Source: Turbatrix aceti (Eukaryota; Nematoda; Chromadorea; Rhabditida; Panagrolaimidae). Taken from it: a stretch of DNA of 64,000 nucleotides. A program made the position numbers and the translations under genes. Below the pieces are notes generated by a model that was not told where the DNA came from, did no database searches, and saw only the letters and a list, made by a program, of their open reading frames with translations. Positions 52,025 through 62,400 of the stretch are shown here, in pieces. Every line of letters begins with the position of its first letter. Positions within the stretch are counted from its first letter, which is position 1. The stretch spans positions 6,414,739 to 6,478,738 of the forward strand of contig OZ017767.1 of NCBI GenBank assembly GCA_963969345.1, given 5' to 3'.

Positions 52025-53809
52025 ATGTTTTCGGCGCCGTTGTACGGAGATATGGTACGGGACTTTCAGCCGGAGCGCGCGATCAGCGTCCTTAACTCAT
52101 ACTATCAAGATGGACAGATTGGCATGTTTTTTTGCAATTATTGGAACCGGGTGAGTTCCACGTGACCTTCCTGGTTCACGTGTTACGCGATGCCTTCTGC
52201 TTGCAGGGCGACATTGCAGGAGCCGGCGAAGGCCTGACAATGCTTTTTGGCAGGGATATTTTTGGGAAGCAGTCTCTGTGCTACCGGATAACCAGCAATT
52301 CGGTGGAAGTCGCCCGCGTGCCAATGCAGATATCAGTAGGTTTTTTGGGTTGTTTTTATATGTATCAGCTTTGGTTTAGGCAGGATGGCGCGAAATCCCC
52401 CAAGGCGTGGTAGTGGTGATGGAGACAGATGAGACGCCACGCAATCTCACCGGCATTATTCCGGATTTGTCTTTTATCCACCTGAATTTCCAGTTCAAGG
52501 AACTATGGTGTGCGAGGATGTATGTGTTTTCCTTTCTTCGGGATGAAACAGTGTCCATTTTCCTGGAGAGACTCGAAAACTTCGTCCAGAACGTGCAGTT
52601 TTATGAAGTCGATGGCGGAGAGAATTTGTTGAACGTAAGTTTTACCGTACATTTGTAAAAAAAAACCAAAAATTGGGGTATACGACACGAATATCTGAAA
52701 TTTCGGATTTTTATGTCTAAAAAACCAAAATTTAGGCCATATTTTTGAAAAAAAACGTAATTTTCTTTCGTGTTGAGAACCCAAATTTTCGGATACCCAA
52801 CAGCATTGATCGTAACCGTAACCCCATTATTTCGTTCCAGATCAACCGCGAAATCCTCCCAGAAGCCGACCTGGGCCTGATGCTGAAAGACAACACCCAA
52901 CGCTTCGTGAACCTTTTCAAAGGAGTCATGGGCCGACGCTACCTGCCACGGCACTACAGCGACCCGGTCATCTTCCTCTTCTCCGGCGGCGTTGACAGCC
53001 TCTTCGTCGCCCTGATCGCCTCTCTGCAGCCTCCGGACGAAGGCGTGCCTTTCATTCTCGTCAACGTGTCTTTTTCCGAGAACGACGATTTCGAAGAAGC
53101 CCACGACCGAAAACGGGGCCTCATGGCATTCAAATTCCTCAAAGAAGAATTCCCGAATCAGAAATACGAATTCGTGCGAGTGAACGTTTCCAAGGAGGAG
53201 TTACAGTACGAAAGGACGGGCAGCATTGCAAAGGCCATTTCTCCGAGTTATTCCGTTCTCGACGATTCTATAGGCTGCGTGGTTTGGTTCGCGTGTCGGG
53301 CGCACGGCATCGTCGATGGCGTCCCAAAGACCTACGATGATACCAAAATGGTCCTAGTCGGCAGCGGATCGGATGAGATCCTCGGCGGATATTCGAGGCA
53401 TCGAGGAAGATTCGAGCGCGAAGGCTACGACGGCCTCTTCGACGAGCTAACCCATGAAATCCGAAATATCGGCAACCGGAATCTCGGCAGAGACGATCGG
53501 GTCGCGACGGCGAACAGGCGATGCATGCTCGCGCCTTTTCTCGACGAGAGCATCGTCCGATTCGTAAATCATCTCCCGATCCAGTGCAAAGTGGATTTTT
53601 CAAAGCCGAGAGGTGTTGGGGACAAAATCGTCCTCCGCGAAGCTCTCAAGTTGCTCAACGTCCCGGATTATCTCTACACAGCTCCCAAAAAGGCCATGCA
53701 ATTCGGCACGCGGATAGCCAAGCTCGAGAAGAGGAATGAGAAGGGAAACGACGTTTGTGCTCGCCTGGTCGGTGATTCCAAAAGCAAAAATGAAAATGAC
53801 TGCCTTTGA
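52025..53809 (+). CDS. asnsd1: Asparagine synthetase domain-containing protein 1 (ASNSD1), 5' end incomplete
   Basis: Exons 52025-52150, 52207-52335, 52380-52634, 52841-53809; 492 aa from the chosen ATG. The N-terminal glutaminase-like half is represented by GLTMLFGRDIFGKQSLCYR and GWREIPQGVVVV. The synthetase half has the PP-loop LFSGGVDSLFVALIAS (Ser near 218), LDDSIGCVVWFACRA, KMVLVGSGSDEILGGYSRHR, IGNRNLGRDDRV, APFLDESIVRFVNHLPI, and KKAMQFGTRIAKLEK at the end. The frame is open upstream to 51791 but has no MCGI-type start, so the first exon(s) are missing or the amidotransferase Cys is lost. Function in animals is poorly known. Confidence 0.88.
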
Positions 53810-54141
53810 CAATAAATAACCAAACATTTACCGTATATATTTATATGTTTGTACGTTTACGTTTACGTGGTGATGATTTGTATTCGATGAAAAACGCAAT
53901 ATATCCCAGGTGAATGTGATTATTGCAGAATAAAATTTTTTTCAACAAAGTTATGCGATTTTTGGGGTGTTTTATAAACTTGCAACTCTCGACACGAAAA
54001 AGAGGAAGAATCAGTTTTTTATTTCATTTTTTTTATACCGGCTATCAAAAAGGTTTCAAGCTCGCCGTTATGAGTTCAGCCTTGCCAATTCGTAAGTTTG
54101 TTTTCTGGAGGATCTGGCCTAATGATTGAGCCAATTTAGAG

Positions 54142-56542
54142 ATGCTGCGGTGTCTGTCGAGAAGGTCAAATGCACGCGTGCTCCTGACGGTTTTGACCTC
54201 GCGTCGGGCAGCTCATGCCGACGCTCTGTCCTCGTTTGTGGACGATCTCTGCAGCGGACAGCCCGTGAAAGCTGATTTTCCCATCGCCTATCAGCAGAAA
54301 CTCGTCCAAGTCAGAGATGAGCCTGCTCTTCAAAAAGTAGTCGTTTTCGGCATTTTTTACCTGTTGATGGATTTTTTTAAGGTGCTGGACGTGAGCAGAC
54401 CAAAAAACGCCGCAGAAACGCTTCTTTTTGTCCAAAAACTTCGATCACTGGGGTTTTTGCACGTCATCGACGTGCGGGAGTATCTGGAGAGGGATGACGT
54501 CGTCTCGATGCTCACCGCTCACCTGTTGACCCCAGGTGTTGATCCAGATGCTCTCCTGCACGCCGGCGTCGCTCTGCTCCCGGAAATGCCGACCCCAGTC
54601 GAGGGAGTCGATACACAATCGCCTCTTTTGACTTTTTACGCTCAGTTTATCACCGCGCTCAGCAAAGCCGTAAATCCCGAAAATCACGCCAACATTTCCG
54701 CGGATGCTGCTGTCAACTTTTTTGGGGTCGTTCAGGAGAAACGCCTTGCTGGTCTTTTTCCCGGTGAGGACCTCAACAAACTTGTCATGCTCAAGATTCC
54801 GTGAGTTAAAAAAAAAAATTTTTACGTCAGATGAATTTTTTTTGGCTTCAGGGAAATCACAACTTCGGGACTCGCATTGTCGGTCATCAGAGCGATGAAA
54901 CCGGAGCACTTTGCCCAGGTGGATTTCACGATGCAGGTTTTCGCCAAGGTGGAAGAACTCGCGCCGGTGATGCTGATGGGCGAGCTCGTCACGCTCATGT
55001 CGATTTTGTGCCAAAACAAGTGCAAGCGTTACGATATTCTTCAGCTGCTCTGCGAGAAAATTCGGCTGTGAGTTTTTTTTGTTGGTATCGAGCATAAAAT
55101 GGGCGTAAAAACTGAGCCACCGGCCGGATTTTTATAAATTTTTAAAATTTTTATGGATTTTTTTATACAAAAAAACAAAAAAAAATAAACAACAAAAATT
55201 TTAAAACAAAAAAATATAAACATAAAAATTTGATTTTCAGAAATTTTTTACTTTTCATACTTTTTAGTATTTTTTTTTTATTTTAAATTTTAAATTGGAA
55301 AAATTATCTTCGATTTTGTTCCGGCATGACTTTGATCCCATTTTCAGGCACACAGATATCATGACGCCCACCCAGCTGACCCGCCTGGCCCTGGCCATCG
55401 CGGATTCGATCGTCTTTTACCCCCGACTGGTTTCGAGGTTTTGCACGGATTTTGTCAACAGCACGGATCAATTCCGGGACTGGGCATCGATGCTGACGGT
55501 CATCAACTTTTTTGCCAAGGGCAAGATTGCCAACGACGTCGTATGGGAGAGCGTAGTCGCGTGGATGGATGCTCACGTTCAGTAAGTTGCTTTGAAAACA
55601 CTCCCGCGCCTGAAAAAAAATTAGGAAAAAAAAAATTAATTTCAAAAAATTCCCAAAATTTTTTTATCAAATATTTGTATTTTTTTTATTTTTTCAGGAA
55701 AGCCCAGATCGGAGACCTCCGTTTTGCCCTGAGCGCATGTGCCGTGGCAAACGTCGACCCAGAAGCCATCAAATTCTTCGTGAATCACGTAAGAGGAAGG
55801 CTACACCCCAGCCAGAAGGAGGTGCCTCGCAACTGGCTGAACACCATGTGGTCACTCGCTGTTCTCGACGGTCTGAGTCCCAAACTCGCGGAATCCATAC
55901 TCCAGGGCGTCTTTGTCGACGAAATTTGCAAAACAGCCCGGAATCCGTGAGTTTGCACTTTTTCGTAATTTTTGTCGATTAATGTATTTTTTTAGCGTGG
56001 AAAAGGCTTTTTTAGTCCAAAAAATCCTCCAAGTCGCGAGCTCAGTCGCCTGGGATTTAAAAGAACCGGGACTCGCGAAACAGGCTGAAAAGTTCAACTT
56101 TGACGTCCCAAAAGAAGCCTGGATCAAGCTGATGTACGGCAAGCAGGCCGATCAGTACAAAAGTTTCCTGCAGAATTTGTCAATCTGCGTTCCCGCTGAT
56201 TGTCGAAAAGAGCCGGCATTCATGCCCGAAATCGGCGCTTTTGTTCCCGCGATTGTGAGTGTTTCACCGGATGGAAAGAAATTCTCGGCGCTCAATTCAC
56301 CTGAAAAGAGGTTGGTCGCCGTCGTTTACCTCACACACAACCATTTCCTGCACACGTTCACCGGCGACGACGAAATCGACTACCGTCTCCGGGGCGATAT
56401 CCAGATGACCGTGCGACACCTGGAAAAGAGAGGCTACGTCGTCTGCGAAATACCCGAACGCGACCTTCAGACGTGCCAGACGACCGTCGATCGCATCAAA
56501 CTCATCAAGGAGAGGCTCCAGGAGTGCGGACGCGAGGGGTGA
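54142..56542 (+). CDS. FAST kinase-domain family protein with RAP domain (mitochondrial RNA)
   Basis: Exons 54142-54800, 54852-55067, 55348-55581, 55698-55946, 55996-56542; 634 aa. An Arg-rich start (MLRCLSRRSNARVLLTVLTS) suits a mitochondrial presequence. A long helical-repeat region (FAST_1/FAST_2-like: AMKPEHFAQVDFTMQVFAKV; IMTPTQLTRLALAIAD; RNWLNTMWSLAVLDGLSPKL) leads to the C-terminal RAP domain (VAVVYLTHNHFLHTF; LRGDIQMTVRHLEKRGYVVCEIPE). FASTKD proteins process and stabilise mitochondrial RNAs. 54337-54381 (GTAGTC..TTTTTTTAAG) could be a 45-nt in-frame intron. Retaining it would insert a hydrophobic VVVFGIFYLLMDFF that looks out of place. An SL or 5' exon may precede the ATG. Confidence 0.82.
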
Positions 56543-56739
56543 CTTTGATTGTTGTTTTATTAAATTTTTGTAGGCGAGTGGTGCATCGGAGAGCGTTAGT
56601 TTTTGTAGCCTGGATTAATAAAGGGTTTTTGAGGGAGTGTCTCACAGGGAATGTTTCAGGGGACATTTACGACAAAAAAAAATTTGTGATGAATTTTTTT
56701 TGCCAAAAATCGTTTTTTTGCCATTTTTGAAAAAAAATT

Positions 56740-57410
56740 TTTGCATGTTGTACCTAAAAAATTACGGCATTTTCAAAGCTGATTTACATATTGGTGACGT
56801 GATTTTTGATGGAGAATCTGTGAAAAATATTAAAATATTGGGCTACCACCTTGAAAAATGTCGAAAAAATGTTGCCATTGTGACACTTTTTTAAATGCGG
56901 TTTTCGTCATTTTTCAAGCTGATAACACTATATTTTTTTATTTTTCTCAGATTCTCTATCAAAAATCACGTTGATCAATATGTATCTCGGCTTTTGAAAT
57001 GCCGTAGTTTTTTAGCTACAAAAAATTTTTTTTCTTCAAATTTTTCTTGCGTTTTTGCAATTTTGGACAATTTTTAGAAAAAAAACTACGGCATTTTCAA
57101 AGCTGGAATTCAAAGCTTGATCGACGTCATTTTTGAAAAAGAAAACGTAAGAAATATAAAAACATTTTACTCGAACCTTAAAAATGCCAAAAAAAATGTT
57201 GCCATTGTGACACTTTTTTAAATGCGGTTTTCGTCATTTTTCAAGGTGATAACACTATATTTTTTTATTTTTCTCAAATTCTCTATCAAAAATCACGTCG
57301 ATGAACATGTACCCCACCTTTGGAAAGGCCGTAGTTTTTTAGCTACAATGTGCCAAAAATTGTTCAAAATCGCAGAAACATTTTTTTGCGTAAATCTGCC
57401 ATCATGCCTC
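56740..57410. repeat. Foldback repeat family 2, two tandem copies
   Basis: The first copy (about 56740-57010) begins AAAAAATTACGGCATTTTCAAAGC and ends GCCGTAGTTTTTTAGCTAC. The second (about 57075-57350) begins AAAACTACGGCATTTTCAAAGC and ends GCCGTAGTTTTTTAGCTAC. Each has facing arms with ATGGAGAATCTG / ATTCTCTATCAAAAATC and a shared centre (CCATTGTGACACTTTTTTAAATGCGG). It lies in the spacer after the RAP-domain gene. Confidence 0.75.
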
Positions 57411-57756
57411 AGGGAACTACATAAAATACGGGTTTTGAATTAAATGTTTTATTTTGGGATTTAAAAGATCCCGGATCGCTTAATTTTTCGAAAAGACGAG
57501 CATGACCGTGTTTTTGAGTTTCACGGAAAACAGCTTCTTCAACCAAAACCCGTCTGTTGGCTGCACTCTTCGGACGAGAACCTGATGTACATCCGAAGAG
57601 CGCAAGGGCGCCAAATGCATCCGCGAGACATCACGACTCCGATTTTTTTCCGGTTTTTTTTTCTCGTGATTTTTGCATGATCGGACGAACGTGAGTGGTC
57701 AGTTTGTAGTACGGCAGAAGCGGCAGGGTCAGTTACAAATTACGAGAACGAGCAGG

Positions 57757-59278
57757 ATGTCTGACGACGATTCCAACGATGACGGCACCATGAAAGCGGT
57801 CAGCGACATTGCGCGCGACAAAACTGATACCTCGTGAGTCGAGGATGATTACCTGAAAGTTGTCAGGAAAAAAAAGGTCGGTCTTGCAGGGACACGAGCG
57901 TGAGCATGACGCTGACCCACGTTCTGATGCGTTCCGCGGAAAACAAAAAAGGTCTCCGGCGCAAGGCACTCACCATCGTGACCATGTCTTCCGGGGAAAC
58001 GATGAACGAGACTTTCCCAAACTGGCAGAAGCTCTGCCTCTACGGACCGCCCTCCCAGCGCAAATACATGCCCTACGACCTCAACATGCCGCTGACCGTG
58101 CCGAAACGTCCGGCCGCGGATTATTACCAGGATCCATCGTTGACGGAACACGGAAAACTCTGCTCTGCGATTATCGCCTCAGGACTCATCAAGCACAAGC
58201 TCAACTTCAAAGTCGTCTATGCAGCGCCTGAGTTTGCAGTTGTACAGAGCGCTCACGCCGCCATCAGCGTGAAGAAGAACCGCGAGGTACTCTTCAGAAT
58301 TGAGCCTTCCCTGGCGAACTGGGGCGGCATCCGGAAGGCTTTTTGCTACTTTAATCTAGACGAGGTGCGTTTCTTTTGTCCTGACAAGGCGACATTTTTT
58401 TAGAAAATTCTGAATGAAATTTTGCTTTACGATGAAATTTTTTTTTGCCGAGAATCGGGTTTTTGCCATTTTTTAACAATTTTTGGCACGCTGTATCTAA
58501 AAAAGTACGGTAATTCCAAAATCAGGGTACATATTGATCGACGTGATTTTTGATGGAGAATCCGCAGAAAAGTATAAAAATATAGTGTTCTCACCTTGAA
58601 AAATGCCGAAAATCGCATTTAAAAAAGTATCACAATGACAACATTTTTTCGGCATTTTCACGGTGGTAGCCCAATATTTTTTTATTTTTTTTCGTTTTCT
58701 CTATCAAAAATTACTTTGATCAAGTTTTGAATTTCAGCATTGAAAACGCCGTAGTTTTTTTCCAAAAATTATTCAAAACTGCAAAAACGCAATTTTTGGC
58801 TATGTTTTGGCAAAATTTCTTGAAAAATTTTCTAAATATCTCCTGGCCCTTCTTTTTGAGGCGCTGTCTATGTACAACAAGGTATTTTCAGTTCGAACGC
58901 CTAGGCTACTGCATTGACCGGGATTACATCCCGCTGATGCAGGTCTCTGACCTGGTAGCCGAAGAAAAGCCCCTCCAATACCACAACCGAGTTACCAATT
59001 TCTACTCTTGGCTCTTCAAGAACGGTGACACCTGTGCGCTCGTCGTCGCTCACGAAAGCACAATCAGAATCGCCGAAGACGGTCTCTGCGAGTCGGGAAA
59101 AGAGCTGACGGCGATGGAAAAAAACAGGACGTCGTGCCGAATCCACGCGCTCCGACTCAGCCCAAATTACGATCTCGTGACGCTTACGCGGCCGACGCTC
59201 CCGTTTACCCGTTCGTTGGCAGAAGCTCTCGAGCGGGACAAAAAGCGCATGACGGAATCAACCGATTCCGAGGACTAG
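57757..59278 (+). CDS. Histidine-phosphatase-fold protein (UBASH3/PGM-like), probably inactive
   Basis: Exons 57757-57833, 57890-58364, 58892-59278; 312 aa. It has the phosphoglycerate-mutase-like layout of UBASH3/STS C-terminal domains: LTIVTMSSGET, then YDLNMPLTVPKRP, DPSLTEHGKLCSAIIASGL, VVYAAPEFAVVQSAHA, FRIEPSLANW, LVVAHESTIR and LRLSPNYDLVTLT. The catalytic RHGE motif (phosphohistidine) is replaced by MSSGE, and the Arg of the usual SPxxR(C/V)xQTA loop is replaced (APEFAVVQSA). The distal His (VAHES) remains. It is therefore likely a pseudophosphatase or binding protein. Intron 2 (527 bp) carries a foldback repeat. Confidence 0.75.
58440..58790. repeat. Foldback repeat family 2, intronic copy
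   Basis: TGTATCTAAAAAAGTACGG opens and AACGCCGTAGTTTTTTTCC closes. The arms contain GTACATATTGATCGACGTG / TACTTTGATCAAG and GATGGAGAATCCG / TTTTCTCTATCAAAAATTA. Confidence 0.7.
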
Positions 59279-60839
59279 CATGCCCTCGGGCGTCGGGAGT
59301 AGACGTCGGTCGCTTGGATGGCAGATGTGAGTCATGACATTGCCCCCGGGCAAATTGAGCTCGTCTTCTTTCTTTCTTTGCGTTTTATAATAAGTATTTT
59401 TTGTTACGCGTGTTTGACGCCAAGCGGGATAAGAGAAACGGAGGCTGGTTTGTTTGGGTGGCTTGGCGGGGCTACAAGAGTTGTGATTATGCGTCGACGT
59501 CTGTCGAGCGCATAAAAACCAGCTGGAAGCATCTGATCTGCGACGTCGGCATTGGCTTCCTAGACAGACGATGAGTCATCTGTCTGAAACCCTGCCCGCT
59601 AAAAACAGGCTTCTAGCTATGTATTTACATTTTTGATCTGTGATCCCCATATTTTTTGAGTAAACCAAATCCAAAGTAAATATAATAAATATATCTAACC
59701 CTCCCAGATGAAAAAATGGAGCGTCAGTGGGAAACCCTCCAAGTCCTCCATATCAGGGATAATAGCGCGAAACGAAATCAAAACAAACCCAAACTCCTGC
59801 TGGCAGGTTTAGCCCCATTGGTTTTGCCCTCGTTCTCTCCCCCCTAGCCAGCCAGCGTCCATGGAGGGATATTATTTTGTGTGTAGATTTGTTCGGTTCA
59901 CGCACGCGCGCATCTTCTGCGCTTGAGGGGTGAGAATTGCCGATTTGCCGAAGGAAAACCAAAATCGTATCGTCGTCGTCGTTGTCGTCGTCGTCGTCGA
60001 CCCCCTCTTATCCGGTGACTCGGCTGCTGGCGACTGCGCTCTCTGCTCTTCTGTCGTTGCGCCGCCGCGCCGCGTGTGGTTTTTGTTCGTTCTTCACTGT
60101 ACACTTTCCATTTTTCTGGAACGCGTTTGTGCTTGATTCTGATGATTTTGGAGCTCGATTGATTTTCTGACGTGGCGTGTGCCTCATTAGTTGCGCCGGG
60201 TTTATAATAAATATTTTTTTTTGAAACTGGACTTCTTCGATGTCGATGTTGGTGTCTTGAAAGACACGCACGCGCAGAAGTTGCTTCTGTAATTTTCTCG
60301 TTTGTTCGTTCGTTGATCAGTGGGCATCATCAGTTAACTTGTTGCGATGACGCTCGCTACATGCCTGCTGGTGATCTGGATCCGTGTCCTGCGACGATGA
60401 ACGTGGACAGCGAGCCACAGACAGAAACAGGTTCGGTCATCAACGCGCGCACGCACTTTCAGAAACAGGCGGGTTCCCGTTTTTTGATGCTCCCGTGGAG
60501 GCAGCAGCATCCGTCATCCGTCATCGGTCATCCGCCCTCCCTATCCGGTGGTGGAAAATGGGGATTCTTGTTTTTCCTCCCCCCCCTCCCATCATCCCCG
60601 TCCCGCCTTGTTAGGACTTTCACGGTGTTGCGCGGATTGCGCAGTTTTGGGTGCCTGGGGACCCGTTCTTCGTGCGCGGCACGCGCAACTTTGTCTCGTC
60701 TGTCAAATCAAATCTCCTGCTTTTTTTTCAGGTCTGTGACTGGACAAAGGAAAGAACACGCAAGCACAGAATTCGGCCAGCGAATCAATTTCCCCTCTTT
60801 TTCCCCCCCAATCAACCCCGTATTTTCTTCCGGGCCGTC
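59279..60839. other. Intergenic region with (GTC)n tract
   Basis: 1.56 kb. It contains a (GTC)n/(TCG)n tract at about 59968-59999 and pyrimidine-rich stretches near 60570-60610 and 60800. The last 100 bp before 60840 form a C/T-rich leader. ORFs here are short or low complexity. It should include the 3' UTR of the phosphatase-like gene and the promoter of the secreted gene. Confidence 0.45.
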
Positions 60840-62400
60840 ATGACACGCCTCGCCATAGCCGTCATCGCGGTCTTCGGCCTCCTGGCCCCCCTCACCGGTG
60901 CCCAGGTCAGTTGTTTTCGCTTTTGTTTGATCGCTATTGTGTGTTGTGCGTGATTGCGGTCATCCAAGCGATGCGATCGATTTCACAGCTGCGCCGGAGG
61001 GTCTCCGTTTGCGATGGATTATTCATCCATACGTTTTTTTATGCATCCAGCGCCCTTTAAAAGGAGTTTTTGGAGTTTTGACGGAGCCCCCCGAGACACT
61101 GATTTCACCTGCTAATCGATTGAAAAATGATTGAAAAAGAAAGAAAGTTAAGAGAATCTTCAGGATATCAGCAGCTTGATCAGCATGATCAATCCCCGGG
61201 ACATTGCTGAGCTCACGCAGCTCGCGATGAAACTCGGTGCACAGACCGTTGAAAGCAATCGAGAACTCATGTGCGTTTTTGCGTTTTTTTTCTCCGGGAA
61301 AGAGGGACACATCTGTGCTGAAAAAAAAGAAAAAAAGAAACGATCCAAGATGTTTTTTAAAACATCAGGCACTTTCATTTTGAAAATTTTATTTTTTGGT
61401 ATTTTTTAGGACCCGACCCGGTCGTCCTCCGGTCAAGGAAATGACCGAAGTATCACCTGACGACTCGCCTTCCGACATCTTCAGCCAGGGCCTCACGAAT
61501 CTGATGAACCCGCAGACTTTCCAGCGACTTATGAAGCAGAATGCTCCTCTCAAGGCGGCTTCTATGGATGAGGTCAGAAATGACGAGCCGGAACTTCTGT
61601 TCAAGGCCGGAGGCGGAGTTAACCCCCGACCCCTGGCCCGGGCTGCTCCGACCATCGAAGCACCCCAGGTAGAACTTCCGGACGGTGGTTCGGCCGCTAC
61701 GGCACCTACAAAGGACCTCGCGTCGTCGAACATTGCAAAGATGCTGTCAAACTTCAGCCCGAAGGACAACAACGGCATGCCGGCTATCACACCTGAAATG
61801 CAGGAAAACGGAAAACAGTTGCTCAATTTGGCGTCTAATTTCCTGCGAGGCAGTGGTGGACGAGGTAGAGGGCGTGGCAGCGAGGATTATGGATCCCGTA
61901 GCGGGGGTTTCGACGATGCTGGATACGGTGGCGGTCGGTCGAAGGGAAATAACCTGATCCCCAACATCCGCCAGCTTCTCCCAGGTGCCAGGGACAACTT
62001 TGGCATCGAAAAAGGCGACGGTTGTCTGCCATTTGTAAATGAATTCATGCAGATCGCCTACGGCAACTGCGTCAAGCGAGCCGATCAACGGACCTGGGAT
62101 GCATGGGGCCGTGAATTTGAATCCGGCCTCACCGGCGGAAAAATCAATCTCTTCCGTGCATCGAAGGAAACCTGTCGCATGGTTCAGGAACGCGAACAAT
62201 GCGGACAGCTTCGACGCGCTGTTTCCGAGTGTGATATCATTTCATCCATCCAAATTGCGATGAACATGCAGCGTGCCATCGAACGCTGCGATCAGGTCGG
62301 CGGCCTTATCGACCAGAATCCCGCCTCCATCATGAGCAGCATCAACGGTCTGATGGGTGGCGAGGTTACGCAGGGCCTCCTCAACAACTTCCTCGGCTAG
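60840..62400 (+). CDS. Secreted protein with Gly/Arg-rich linker and conserved Cys C-terminus, unknown
   Basis: Exons 60840-60905, 61164-61270, 61410-62400; 387 aa. A clear signal peptide (LAIAVIAVFGLLAPLTGAQ) ends at the first splice site. A helical stretch (SLISMINPRDIAELTQLAMK), an acidic Pro-rich part, another helix (QENGKQLLNLASNFLRG) and a Gly/Arg run (GSGGRGRGRGSED) follow. The C-terminal about 130 residues look folded, with six Cys (GDGCLPFVNEFM, YGNCVKRAD, KETCRMV, EREQCGQL, SECDIIS, IERCDQVGG) spaced as in an all-helical disulfide domain. The ending is hydrophobic (LMGGEVTQGLLNNFLG). Extracellular role unknown. Confidence 0.75.

Noticed and set aside
54445..55095. 216-codon minus ORF
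   Set aside because: Antisense of the RAP-domain gene and crosses its introns.
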